A stretch of 64,000 nt of DNA from an uncultured Aliivibrio sp. GTDB taxonomy: Bacteria > Pseudomonadota > Gammaproteobacteria > Enterobacterales > Vibrionaceae. The first letter of the stretch is position 1. Each line of letters starts with the position of its first letter. Positions 1 to 8,665 of the stretch are shown piece by piece. A program made the translations under genes and the position numbers. The stretch is taken from the NCBI RefSeq assembly GCF_946479765.1, contig NZ_CAMLHO010000012.1, forward strand, positions 17,600-81,599, given 5' to 3'. Below the pieces are notes generated by a model. The model ran no database searches, was not told the DNA's origin, and was given only the letters and a program-made list of their open reading frames with translations.

Positions 1-2228
1 TGGATCTGGCTATGAATGGTTGCTGCTACTAACTGATAAATATGATTATCATCTTTCTTTTCGCTTAACTCATCATCAAGGTGAACAGTGACTAACTCCC
101 CTTTACGCAATATTTTTTTATTTTCGTTCAATTTTTTAATGCGCTTCTGCACGAAAATATCATTTTCTTCTGTAAAAGCGTCGGGAGATTTTATCTCGGT
201 TACATGACTTTTATTCTCATCAAACCATCCACAAACCACACTTTGCAGCTCCCCTTCAGGAAAGTTGGCTTCATTAAAGTGCTTTCTTCCTGCTAAATAG
301 GCGTGATATAGCGCACTGATTAGTGACGGTGGTAAGGTTGCAGAAGAGAGTAATACACGAGAACCAAGCATACCTGCCCAGTTAACTAAGCGGCATAGTG
401 CTGGCAAATCTTCCAAACCAAAATCATCAGGCTCATCCAAAATAAGGTCAGAGGTTAATAAACGCAGCATTGGCGCAATTTGTTTGCCACCACGCAAGCT
501 TTCTGTCGCAGGCATCAGATGATCAATAGTGCTAACGACTACTGGCGCACTCAATAGTTGCTCTAACTTAGGGTTGCCTTTTAACCAATGCTTTAAACGT
601 CCATCATAAATTTGACCATCATAACTAATAAAAAGTTGCTCAAAAAAGTCGTCGCTTGATTCGCTGCCAGAACTCGGTTTCTCTTTATTTGATTCTTTAT
701 TAACTTGATGCAACGTTTTAACGGCTTGCGATCCAATTAATACAGCCAGTTCATCGTCACCTAACTTTAGTAAATCACGGTAACTGTCACCCGTTTGCAG
801 TGTCAGAGTTCTTAAGCCAACGGCAACAGAGAAACGACACCCTTCTCTTTCATCAGCAAGTGCATACATAATTCGAGCATTGGCAATGGTTTTACCACAA
901 CCTGTTGAGGCCATATTGATTCCAAAGAAGCCCTGTTTTTCACTTAATCGAGCATACTCTTTGGCTGCCTTATAAGATTTATCTTGCCATGCAAATTTTT
1001 TCGGTGCATTTCGGCTGAATAGTTTATGCTGCCCAATAGCAGGTAAGGCGTATTTCAATGCTGGTAAATTTAACGCAAAGTGCATGGCATTATGCGCAAC
1101 ACCTATATTATGCTCATCCAACTGCTGTTTAAATACCGCTCTCCCTTCAAGCTGAGTCGCTTTTCTATCCGTGTTAGCTTTTGGTAAATAATCGTTATCT
1201 CGCCACTCCAATTGAGATCGTTCAGCTTCTAAAGAGGAATAATAGTGATCCGAAAGCATTAAAGACAAACGTGACAAATGAGCAACAAAACGTTGTTTCA
1301 GCCACTCTTGCTCATGATTTAGCTTTGTGTTTTTTAGCGCTCGATACGCCAACTTAGACGCTTGTTTTTGCCATGTTTTACTAATAAACGGAGTCCCTTG
1401 GCTGAAGGTCCAATTTTTAATAATGGTGTCATTACCAATTTGATCTAATTGCTCTGCGTTACTCGAATTCCAATCACAATTAAAAACACCCATTAACCAG
1501 TTTTTCATATTTCCATTAACGACATTTTGAGTGCGTTTAGTCTGAGGTAATGGCAACCGGTGATGAGACACAATCAACCAAGCGACCAAGGAGGCAAAAG
1601 GCGTTAATGACTTAAATGGAGATTGTGAGTTTGCCCCATTATCGTGATGAAGATTTTTTAGCACATAAGATTCAGTGTTATTAGCATTCTCTGAGCGATC
1701 TATTTCACTTAATTCAGATAGCCATTCTTGATCTGTCTTTCCTTTTACAAAAGCTTCAAACAAGCGTAGAGAAATCCACTCATGTCGATAAGGTTCACCT
1801 TTTGACCCACTTATTCCCTGTAGCTTTGCTTGAAATAAATCATTGGCTTTACCAAAGTCATGAAACAAGCCTGCAATGCTGGTGGCATTCGCAATCACTT
1901 CTAGCTTATCCCAACCGTTTTCCCATTCTTTATGATCAAGATTCAAACTGGTTCGATTCACTGGCACTACGCCTTCGGTATTAAATTTCAAACGATTTCC
2001 TACCACCCATAAAAACTGGCTGCGAGATCGTGATCGTATCCAATGACAACTCACCGCAGTGCTTTTACTCGCCGTTTGGCGCAGCATTTTCTTGACCGTT
2101 AGCAGGCCATCTTCGGTAATAATGGTCTGCCATGTGTTATCACCAATGCGGTTTGCAAAGGCATCTAATACTCTACGTGTTTTCTTTAAGGCATTTTTCT
2201 CGCACTGAGAAACAAAAGTAACCATCAT
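1..2228 (-). CDS. cas3: Type I-F CRISPR-associated Cas2-Cas3 fusion (helicase-nuclease), partial
   Basis: This gene runs off the left edge; about 742 codons are visible and I infer roughly a third is missing. The first ~95 residues are the Cas2 domain characteristic of type I-F fusions (start MVTFVSQCEKNALKKTRR). An HD-nuclease motif FHDFGK follows near residue 122, Walker A (ASTGCGKT) near 443, the DEPD form of motif II near 599 and the SSAT motif near 627. In this family the protein joins Cas1 in spacer acquisition and degrades target DNA after recruitment by the Csy complex. Its start overlaps the cas1 stop (ATGA), so the two are translationally coupled; two adjacent ATGs (2228 and 2225) are possible. 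csy1-4 would lie beyond the left edge. The motifs seen are intact. Confidence 0.95.
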   Translation of the reverse strand, partial: MMVTFVSQCEKNALKKTRRVLDAFANRIGDNTWQTIITEDGLLTVKKMLRQTASKSTAVSCHWIRSRSRSQFLWVVGNRLKFNTEGVVPVNRTSLNLDHKEWENGWDKLEVIANATSIAGLFHDFGKANDLFQAKLQGISGSKGEPYRHEWISLRLFEAFVKGKTDQEWLSELSEIDRSENANNTESYVLKNLHHDNGANSQSPFKSLTPFASLVAWLIVSHHRLPLPQTKRTQNVVNGNMKNWLMGVFNCDWNSSNAEQLDQIGNDTIIKNWTFSQGTPFISKTWQKQASKLAYRALKNTKLNHEQEWLKQRFVAHLSRLSLMLSDHYYSSLEAERSQLEWRDNDYLPKANTDRKATQLEGRAVFKQQLDEHNIGVAHNAMHFALNLPALKYALPAIGQHKLFSRNAPKKFAWQDKSYKAAKEYARLSEKQGFFGINMASTGCGKTIANARIMYALADEREGCRFSVAVGLRTLTLQTGDSYRDLLKLGDDELAVLIGSQAVKTLHQVNKESNKEKPSSGSESSDDFFEQLFISYDGQIYDGRLKHWLKGNPKLEQLLSAPVVVSTIDHLMPATESLRGGKQIAPMLRLLTSDLILDEPDDFGLEDLPALCRLVNWAGMLGSRVLLSSATLPPSLISALYHAYLAGRKHFNEANFPEGELQSVVCGWFDENKSHVTEIKSPDAFTEENDIFVQKRIKKLNENKKILRKGELVTVHLDDELSEKKDDNHIYQLVAATIHSQI

Positions 2229-3220
2229 AGAGTGTGCTCTCCACCATCAATGTGCTTTTGTTTTTGATACGACAACGCCACTTCTTTCACGGTATCAAAC
2301 ATGAAATCCAACACTTTGTGATCGGTAAATGCTTGCAGTACTTGTTGGCGAAACTCTTGCTCTGTGTCGTTTTCTTTGGCACAAATAAACGCCCACGGCA
2401 GCACGATGGTGTCTTTTATTAAATCCGCAACATCAAAAACTAATGCGCCTCGGCGAGTCTTGCCATGCATTACGGCAAAACCGTGAGGAATGCCTAATAC
2501 CCACAATGTTGTCGCTGCCAAGCCATACGCCAAATAGTTACCATGATTCAAAAAATCATTAGCTTTGTCGGTTGATTGATGTTGTCTTTTAAAGTCTTGT
2601 AACTGGACATTGTTAGCGGCAAATTTATATAAATACTTCGTCAGCTGTGCCTCAGTTAATAATAAATCACTCTGCTTTGTTGCGGCTTCTGTACGTTCTT
2701 CAAACCGTTCAAACGCGGCTTGTAGTCCAGTATCTTTTACATTAAAGCCTTCTTGCTTTAACTCTCTGTCTTTTCCCCAAACTTTTTGTAAAAAACTTAA
2801 TCTTGCTTGCTGGAATGCTTTTGCTGCTGCCAAGCGTTTTTCGTCATCAAACCAGAATGACATCCATCCTTGTAAATACTCTGTCGGGCGATATTCACTT
2901 TGTGGAGTAAACCATTCTATCGGTTGCTCGGCATCATTTGCCATGTATAAGGGTGTTCCACCGCCACCACTAAAACCAACAAGAACACCTGCTTGAGCTA
3001 ACATTCGCATTGCAGCTTGGGTAATTGAAGTGCCATTGCCTAATAGCAATACAGTGGTATTGGCAATTGGGATATTAAAGTATTGATTCTCATTCTTCGC
3101 TTCTGTGAGATAAAGAACACGACCATCTTTTTGCATCACGCGACAATACTCAAGGTAGAACATATTGGCTCGCTTAGAATGCAAGATACTTTTTAGATCA
3201 GAAGACGAAAAATTGTCCAT
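2225..3220 (-). CDS. cas1: Type I-F CRISPR integrase Cas1
   Basis: This is the Cas1 integrase of a type I-F system, which inserts new spacers at the leader end of the array with Cas2-3. The metal ligands expected for the family are visible: Glu190 in LLLTEAQLTKYL, His252 in AVMHGKTRRG and Asp266 in FDVADLIKD. I prefer the second in-frame ATG (3220) because AAGGG sits 8 nt upstream of it; the ATG at 3226 would be only 2 nt from that ribosome binding site. The length (331 aa) is normal for the subtype. It sits 36 nt downstream of the WYL regulator and overlaps cas2-3, so the three probably share a transcript. Confidence 0.96.
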   Translation of the reverse strand: MDNFSSSDLKSILHSKRANMFYLEYCRVMQKDGRVLYLTEAKNENQYFNIPIANTTVLLLGNGTSITQAAMRMLAQAGVLVGFSGGGGTPLYMANDAEQPIEWFTPQSEYRPTEYLQGWMSFWFDDEKRLAAAKAFQQARLSFLQKVWGKDRELKQEGFNVKDTGLQAAFERFEERTEAATKQSDLLLTEAQLTKYLYKFAANNVQLQDFKRQHQSTDKANDFLNHGNYLAYGLAATTLWVLGIPHGFAVMHGKTRRGALVFDVADLIKDTIVLPWAFICAKENDTEQEFRQQVLQAFTDHKVLDFMFDTVKEVALSYQKQKHIDGGEHTL

Positions 3221-3256
3221 ATACATTACCCTTGAATGATTAATATATTCATTTTA

Positions 3257-4249
3257 CTAAACAACAAGGCCACATACTGACCCTGATCGCTCTTTTTGTA
3301 TTTTTTCTACTGCTTGAAATAAACATTGTTCTACCGAGTCTTTCAAAAAATCAGGTGACACCACAGTTACATTAGGTTGAAAGCGCATAATTTCACGTAC
3401 TAATTCACGATGATCACTAAAAGAAAAACTTAAAATTAAATCTCCATTATCTTTAGTTTCGATCTGCTGATCACCATGCCATGTATGATCTAAAACCCAA
3501 GGTGCTACTGATTTATCAAAACAAAGAATTGCTTGGTGCTGAGAGCAACCAACCATAACGCCATAGCTATTTTTTAGATAAGCCTGAATACTGTCTTCAG
3601 GTAGTGGATGAAATACAACATCACTATCTTGTGCCGACATCAATCGATTTAATGAAAATATACGAATTTGATTTCGCAAGTGGCACCAAGCTAAGAGGTA
3701 CCATGCATCTTTATATAAGAAGACTTTTTGAGGTGAGAGTGTTCGTTGAGTAATGTTTTGCTGGCTGTCTTGATATTCTACATTAATACTTACTTCAGAC
3801 CATAGTGCGGTGGTTATTTGATTAAATACATCTGCATGATTAATGGTTTTTATGGCACTGAGGATTTCTATTTTATTAGCGATGCCTAAATCTGTTGCTC
3901 GATTTTTTGTCTTTTGTAGAACGTGTTTGATCCCTTCTAGTTCTTTACTTAATGAACCGGTATGTAAATCAGTAAATAGCTTTTCTGCGGTTAATAACGC
4001 AAACCATTCTTTATCAGTAAAGTTCAGATATGGCAATGCAAGTTGAGGGCTATCAGGATCGTAAGCGTACCCTTTTAGCTCTCTATTATAGATAATTGAG
4101 GTATCAAATTCATCGTTGATTTTTCGAAGTAAGCGCTTAAGTGTCGATTCTGAGCACTCTAGCGCTTCTAATAATTGACTCTTCGATACCGGGTATCTTG
4201 AGTGACTTAGTAATCGATGAATGACGGATAAACGAGATAGCTGTTCCAT
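3257..4249 (-). CDS. WYL-domain transcriptional regulator located between CRISPR array and cas1
   Basis: The N-terminus (about residues 1-60) is a winged helix-turn-helix of the YafY/DeoR-like type (SKSQLLEALECSESTLKRLL). The centre (about 150-220) is a WYL ligand-binding domain, with PQKVFLYKDAWYLLAWC and IRIFSLNRL visible. The C-terminal part contains HRELVREIMRF, typical of the WCX extension. WYL proteins are known regulators that often sit in phage-defence and CRISPR loci and are thought to sense nucleic-acid or nucleotide ligands. The start at 4249 has AAGAG 8 nt upstream; an ATG at 4279 has no such site. The gene lies 94 nt beyond the trailer end of the array and 36 nt before cas1, co-oriented with both. 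I infer control of the cas operon; no operator was identified. Confidence 0.88.
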   Translation of the reverse strand: MEQLSRLSVIHRLLSHSRYPVSKSQLLEALECSESTLKRLLRKINDEFDTSIIYNRELKGYAYDPDSPQLALPYLNFTDKEWFALLTAEKLFTDLHTGSLSKELEGIKHVLQKTKNRATDLGIANKIEILSAIKTINHADVFNQITTALWSEVSINVEYQDSQQNITQRTLSPQKVFLYKDAWYLLAWCHLRNQIRIFSLNRLMSAQDSDVVFHPLPEDSIQAYLKNSYGVMVGCSQHQAILCFDKSVAPWVLDHTWHGDQQIETKDNGDLILSFSFSDHRELVREIMRFQPNVTVVSPDFLKDSVEQCLFQAVEKIQKERSGSVCGLVV

Positions 4250-4343
4250 TATTAATACTCTTATCAATAATCTATACAAAACAATAGCTTATGATAGCAC
4301 CGTCTAAATAAAATGACATTCTAATTGTGGTTCAGGATTGATC

Positions 4344-4361
4344 TTTCTGTCGGCAGTGGAC
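4344..4361 (-). repeat. Degenerate leader-distal CRISPR repeat
   Basis: The 18-nt sequence TTTCTGTCGGCAGTGGAC (plus strand) is the array repeat with 10 nt lost and one A-to-G change. It is separated from the first perfect repeat by a normal 32-nt spacer (4362-4393), which shows it is a genuine repeat. The loss removes one arm of the CTGCC/GGCAG hairpin. Confidence 0.9.
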
Positions 4362-5743
4362 GATGATTCATTTGATATGCAACAACTGATTAATTTCTAA
4401 GCTGCCTGTGCGGCAGTGAACATAAAGAGCAACCCACGCTTTTGTGCCTCTTTTTTCTAAGCTGCCTGTGCGGCAGTGAACGATTCAATAACCATTTCAT
4501 AAAGCTCTGAAACTTTCTAAGCTGCCTGTGCGGCAGTGAACGTACTTTCGTGATCGTCAGTGTAAGTATCGATTTTCTAAGCTGCCTGTGCGGCAGTGAA
4601 CGATACGCGAGCATTAACAGCTTCGTCGCTAGCTTTCTAAGCTGCCTGTGCGGCAGTGAACTGCTCGCAGATTTGACGAGCCGCCATAATTACTTTCTAA
4701 GCTGCCTGTGCGGCAGTGAACCATGAGTCGCTATTACGGTCGGTTATGGTCGTTTTCTAAGCTGCCTGTGCGGCAGTGAACATTAAAACCTTTCGGACAG
4801 GTGATTATTGTTGATTTCTAAGCTGCCTGTGCGGCAGTGAACGTTTTTACAAAACAACGTCATTATCATTAAATTTTCTAAGCTGCCTGTGCGGCAGTGA
4901 ACTTTATCGCTGTTTACGCTCATTGGTTCGAATTTTTCTAAGCTGCCTGTGCGGCAGTGAACATTGACCGACTGCGTGTTGTTTCGCTTGCACATTTCTA
5001 AGCTGCCTGTGCGGCAGTGAACTATTTGCTACTCATCAAAGCATAATAACAGATTTTCTAAGCTGCCTGTGCGGCAGTGAACATTTATCCATCTAAATCA
5101 ATCACAACAATTAATTTCTAAGCTGCCTGTGCGGCAGTGAACAACTTCTTGCTCATCTTCATCAACCGTCTTTTTTTCTAAGCTGCCTGTGCGGCAGTGA
5201 ACGTGATAAACACCTGTTTATTGCCGATACGGGTTTTCTAAGCTGCCTGTGCGGCAGTGAACAGCAAAGCAAAAACAACTGTTAAATTTCTATATTTTCT
5301 AAGCTGCCTGTGCGGCAGTGAACAGCATTATTTAACAGGTAAGGCAACTCGGAATTTTCTAAGCTGCCTGTGCGGCAGTGAACTGCATTACGTTACGTTC
5401 GTAATCGTTGGACTGTTTCTAAGCTGCCTGTGCGGCAGTGAACGTTGAGCTACGTCAGCCCTAACTCTAACCACATTTCTAAGCTGCCTGTGCGGCAGTG
5501 AACACCTTAAGTACCTTGACACGACACGGTGTTGATTTCTAAGCTGCCTGTGCGGCAGTGAACTTTACGTAAAGACTCTTCACCCTGACTTAACATTTCT
5601 AAGCTGCCTGTGCGGCAGTGAACTTGCTCACTAACTCTAATTGTCGCCGTCCAGTTTTCTAAGCTGCCTGTGCGGCAGTGAACATTATTTCCCACAGGGG
5701 AACTGCCGGACACTATTTCTAAGCTGCCTGTGCGGCAGTGAAC
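4344..5743 (-). CRISPR. Type I-F CRISPR array, 24 repeats (1 damaged), 23 spacers
   Basis: Twenty-three identical 28-bp repeats start at 4394, 4454, 4514, 4574, 4634, 4694, 4754, 4815, 4875, 4935, 4995, 5055, 5115, 5175, 5235, 5296, 5356, 5416, 5476, 5536, 5596, 5656 and 5716. On the minus strand each begins GTTCACTGCCGCACAGG and ends CTTAGAAA, the I-F consensus, with CTGCC/GGCAG stem arms for Cas6f. A damaged 18-nt repeat at 4344-4361 closes the left end. Spacers are 32 nt except those at 4782-4814 and 5263-5295 (33 nt). All look different. Repeat orientation and the decayed left end place the leader at the right (above 5743), so the transcript runs leftward toward the WYL and cas genes. Confidence 0.99.
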
Positions 5744-5900
5744 TATAGAATATCAGCACAAAAATAAGTTACAACAAGTAGATACATAAAAATACACGTT
5801 TTCACCTAATTTTTCTAGCTCTCATAACCTACTGATTTTATGGTTTAATTTTTTAAACGGATTTTTTAGGTTATTTAAGCATATAAACAATAGAGAGTTT
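5744..5900 (-). promoter_or_regulatory. Probable CRISPR leader and array promoter
   Basis: This AT-rich stretch lies directly beside the leader-proximal repeat (5716-5743) on the side expected from repeat orientation. It contains homopolymeric A/T runs typical of leaders. I could not place a convincing -10/-35 pair or an IHF consensus. The rest of the gap to 6037 holds only the hairpin at 5979-6018. Confidence 0.5.
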
Positions 5901-5978
5901 TAAATCACAAGTAGAACTTAAATGAATCAATATAAAAGAGAATAATGTGCAGATAATTACTTGAATTGGTATATACAT

Positions 5979-6018
5979 TAAAAAAGGCCATTATTGGGGG
6001 AACAATAACGGCCTTAAA
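5979..6018 (-). terminator. Rho-independent terminator of the 6038-6280 gene
   Basis: Arms AAGGCC-A-TTATTG (5984-5996) and CAATAA-C-GGCCTT (6003-6015) form a 13-bp stem with one mismatch and a G/A loop. On the minus strand the stem is followed by six T. Confidence 0.85.
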
Positions 6019-6037
6019 AATACATAGCTGGTTTACT

Positions 6038-6280
6038 TTAGTGTAAGTGTCTCTTCGTTATTTCACATGAAAGAGTCTCATGATCAAATAAGAAGCGAAA
6101 TGCATGAGAATTAAAATATTTCCCATCACTCCAGAGAACTTCACCAAAGATCTTGCAGAGATCCATGTCTGATGCTGAACCTTTCTTATCAATTAATCCA
6201 ATAACAGATAAAACTTGGCTCTCTATATCCTTGGGACAATTTTTAATTGACCATTTATGAGTCATACTCATTTTTTCCAT
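6038..6280 (-). CDS. Small protein of unknown function next to the CRISPR leader
   Basis: I do not recognise this 80-residue protein. It is soluble and mixed in charge, with no signal peptide, membrane segment or cysteine-rich motif; the centre (SVIGLIDKKGSASDMDLCKIFGEVLW) could be helical. An in-frame GTG lies at 6286 and ATG at 6280; AGG occurs 9 nt before the ATG, which I prefer. It has its own terminator at 5979-6018, which supports its being a real transcription unit. It faces the CRISPR leader, reading toward it, but nothing links it to Cas function. The upstream region holds a GTGAAT-CA-ATTCAC palindrome at 6312-6325. Confidence 0.6.
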   Translation of the reverse strand: MEKMSMTHKWSIKNCPKDIESQVLSVIGLIDKKGSASDMDLCKIFGEVLWSDGKYFNSHAFRFLFDHETLSCEITKRHLH

Positions 6281-6474
6281 AATCACTAGCCTAATGTGTT
6301 TTTATTTTATTGTGAATCAATTCACGGGAAGCAGTTTAACTGAACCGTAACCTAAAACCAAGCTTTTTGTGACTTAAGTCTCATAAAGTAATAAAAACGA
6401 TTAATAATAGAACTATTAACAATCAATTCTCACAAACAACACACTTAGTTTTTCACATAAAAAAAACATAAAAA

Positions 6475-6520
6475 AAGCGAGTAAAAGTATACTCGCCTTT
6501 TAATACCACTTTAGTGGTAT
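6475..6520 (-). terminator. Double hairpin terminator after the glutaredoxin-like gene
   Basis: A stem GCGAGT/ACTCGC (about 6478-6496) is followed on the minus strand by a run of seven T. A second perfect palindrome, ATACCACT-TT-AGTGGTAT (6503-6520), lies between it and the stop codon at 6537. Confidence 0.75.
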
Positions 6521-6536
6521 GCTAACCCTATGAGTT

Positions 6537-6896
6537 TTAAGGGTATTTTTGTTCTAAAAAAGTCATGATATCTGATGACTCATACATCCATGTTGTTTCA
6601 CCTTCTTTATCAATACGTAAACACGGTACTTTTACACGCCCTCCACCGGCTAATAATTCAGATCTATGCTGTTCATTATTTTTTGCATCACGCAGCTCGA
6701 TCTTTAATGATTGACGTTTAATTGTTCGGCGAACCTTCACACAAAATGGGCATGCTTCAAATTGGTATAATGAATAGTTAGCCGTTTCTACATCTATTTC
6801 TGCTTGCTTCTCTGATGCTCGTTTTACACCCGATGGTGAAAATACACAATCCAAGCCTAAAATGACTTTCCCAAGCACGAAACGAATTAATTTCAT
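6537..6896 (-). CDS. Glutaredoxin / GST N-terminal-domain protein
   Basis: The 119-residue protein has a thioredoxin-fold domain from about residue 42 (YSLYQFEACPFCVKVRRTIK) with a CPFC redox motif, followed by VKVPCLRID (cis-Pro region) and a GST-like tail SSDIMTFLEQKYP. The first ~20 residues are hydrophobic (FVLGKVILGLDCVF) and may be a weak anchor or an extra helix. By family, it probably uses glutathione for thiol-disulfide exchange. The start follows AGGAG (GAGTAAAC spacing) on the minus strand. It stands alone, with its own terminator downstream. Its substrate is unknown. Confidence 0.85.
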   Translation of the reverse strand: MKLIRFVLGKVILGLDCVFSPSGVKRASEKQAEIDVETANYSLYQFEACPFCVKVRRTIKRQSLKIELRDAKNNEQHRSELLAGGGRVKVPCLRIDKEGETTWMYESSDIMTFLEQKYP

Positions 6897-6989
6897 GTTT
6901 ACTCTCCTAGTAATGCAATCTAATTGATTATAATTGTTATTTCTTTTTGAAGTGTTCGGATTGTAACAGTTTCATTTCATTGAACATAC

Positions 6990-7030
6990 AAAAAAGCCCC
7001 AAATAGATAAGACTCTAAATGGGGCTTTCA
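6990..7030 (-). terminator. Terminator of the put operon (after putP)
   Basis: Arms AAAGCCCC and GGGGCTTT pair around a ~20-nt loop; on the minus strand the stem is followed by a T run (GGGGCTTTTTTG). It lies 24 nt after the putP stop. Confidence 0.85.
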
Positions 7031-7053
7031 ATTTAAACTGTGATTACATTGAT

Positions 7054-8550
7054 TTATTCAAATTCAGTTAAGTTACGCTCAAATTGTTCATGCTGTTTAC
7101 GCACTTTTTCTTCTGGCTCACCTGTTAATTTACTTACTGCAATAATAGCCACAGTTGCAAAGATGATCCCTGGAACAATTTCATATACATCAAACATGCC
7201 GCCAGTTAACTGCTTCCAAATAACAATAGTAAAGCCACCAACAACAATACCAGCAAGTGCACCATTACGGTTCATTCCTTTCCAGTACAAACTTAGAATG
7301 ATTGCAGGACCAAATGCAGCACCAAAACCAGCCCACGCATAAGATACAAGACCAAGTACAGAGCTATCAGGGTTCATCGCTAATGCAAGTGCAACCAGTG
7401 ATAAACCAATAACAGCAAAGCGACCTACGTTAACGATTTCTTTACTCGTTGCATCTTTCTTAACTAATTGTTTGTATAAATCTTCAGACAATGCAGAAGA
7501 TGAAACTAATAATTGTGAATCCGCTGTACTCATGATTGCCGCTAAAATCGCCGCTAACAAAACACCTGCAATTGCTGGATGAAAAATCGCGTTAACTAAT
7601 AACATGAAGACTTTCTCACCATCGATCACTTCACCAGCCATTGACCCATTAACGTAAAGTAAACCAACCAAGCCAACTAATACCGCACCTGCCATTGAAA
7701 GCGCAGTCCAAACTACTGCAATACGACGAGCAGCTGTTAGATCTTTATTTGAACGAGATGCAAGGAAACGTGCCAAAATGTGTGGCTGTCCAAAATAACC
7801 TAGCCCCCAAGCCGCTAACGAAATAATCGCAATCGCACTTAATGGCTTACCATCCATACCGGTCCATAATGTCATCAACTCTGGATTAATGGCTGTTAAA
7901 TCCGCACTTAATTGGCCAAGGCCTCCTTGCATTGCTGCGATTGGAACAATCATTAGTGCAGCAGACATTAATAACCCTTGAACTAAATCCGTCCAAGCTA
8001 CTGCTAAGAATCCACCAAATAAAGTATACGATACAACACAAAGCGTTCCGATCACGACCGCAACTTTGTAATCAAGACCGAATACAGTTTCAAATAACTT
8101 GCCGCCAGCAACTAAACCTGAACTGGTATAGAAAAGGAAAAAAAGAAGAATAAACAATGCAGAAATTGTCTGGATAAGTTTTGAATTATCGTTAAAACGA
8201 CGAGATAAGAACTCAGGTAAAGTAAGCGCATCATCTGTTGTTATACTGTACGTTCTTAAACGTTTAGCACAAATCAGCCAATTCAACCAAGTTCCTAGTA
8301 ATAGACCACCAGCAAGCCATAGTGACTCAAGTCCTGCCGCATAAGCGTATCCAGGTAAACCAAGCAGTAACCAGCCACTCATGTCAGAAGCTCCAGCAGA
8401 TAATGCCGCAGGCCAAGGACCTAATGTACGACCACCTAAAAAGTAATCCGATGAACTGCTTGTTTGCTTATATGCGTATACACCAATCGCAAGCATCACT
8501 ATCAGGTAGGCGATAAACGTACCTGTAATGGCAAAATTATTTTCTATCAT
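7054..8550 (-). CDS. putP: Sodium/proline symporter PutP
   Basis: This 498-residue inner-membrane protein belongs to the sodium:solute symporter family (SSS) and takes up proline with Na+. It shows about 13 hydrophobic segments and PutP hallmarks: YFLGGRTLGPWPAALSAGASDMSGWLLLGLPG near residues 36-67, FGQPHILARFLASRS and ADSQLLVSSSALSEDLY. The start has AAGGA 7 nt upstream. It is the last gene of a three-gene set with putA and the detached PutA domain, and it ends at a strong terminator. Function is well supported by sequence and context. Confidence 0.96.
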   Translation of the reverse strand: MIENNFAITGTFIAYLIVMLAIGVYAYKQTSSSSDYFLGGRTLGPWPAALSAGASDMSGWLLLGLPGYAYAAGLESLWLAGGLLLGTWLNWLICAKRLRTYSITTDDALTLPEFLSRRFNDNSKLIQTISALFILLFFLFYTSSGLVAGGKLFETVFGLDYKVAVVIGTLCVVSYTLFGGFLAVAWTDLVQGLLMSAALMIVPIAAMQGGLGQLSADLTAINPELMTLWTGMDGKPLSAIAIISLAAWGLGYFGQPHILARFLASRSNKDLTAARRIAVVWTALSMAGAVLVGLVGLLYVNGSMAGEVIDGEKVFMLLVNAIFHPAIAGVLLAAILAAIMSTADSQLLVSSSALSEDLYKQLVKKDATSKEIVNVGRFAVIGLSLVALALAMNPDSSVLGLVSYAWAGFGAAFGPAIILSLYWKGMNRNGALAGIVVGGFTIVIWKQLTGGMFDVYEIVPGIIFATVAIIAVSKLTGEPEEKVRKQHEQFERNLTEFE

Positions 8551-8665
8551 TTTATTTCCTTTATTTAATTGGCAGTAAATTTAACGTCGTTACTACTATG
8601 TATGAGCATCAAGGCCCTATTGTTATGGTGCAATAACGACGATGGGACATGTAATTATTAACTTG

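Noticed and set aside
3224..3226. Upstream ATG for cas1
   Set aside because: Only 2 nt separate it from AAGGG; the ATG at 3220 has normal spacing.
4390..4614. Open reading frame with repeated RSLPHRQLRK peptides
   Set aside because: The peptide repeat is the translated CRISPR repeat; the same holds for frames at 4783-4995, 5257-5448 and 5507-5713.
5744..6037. IHF site in the CRISPR leader
   Set aside because: AATCAA near 5925 is not followed by the required TTR, so the consensus is not met.
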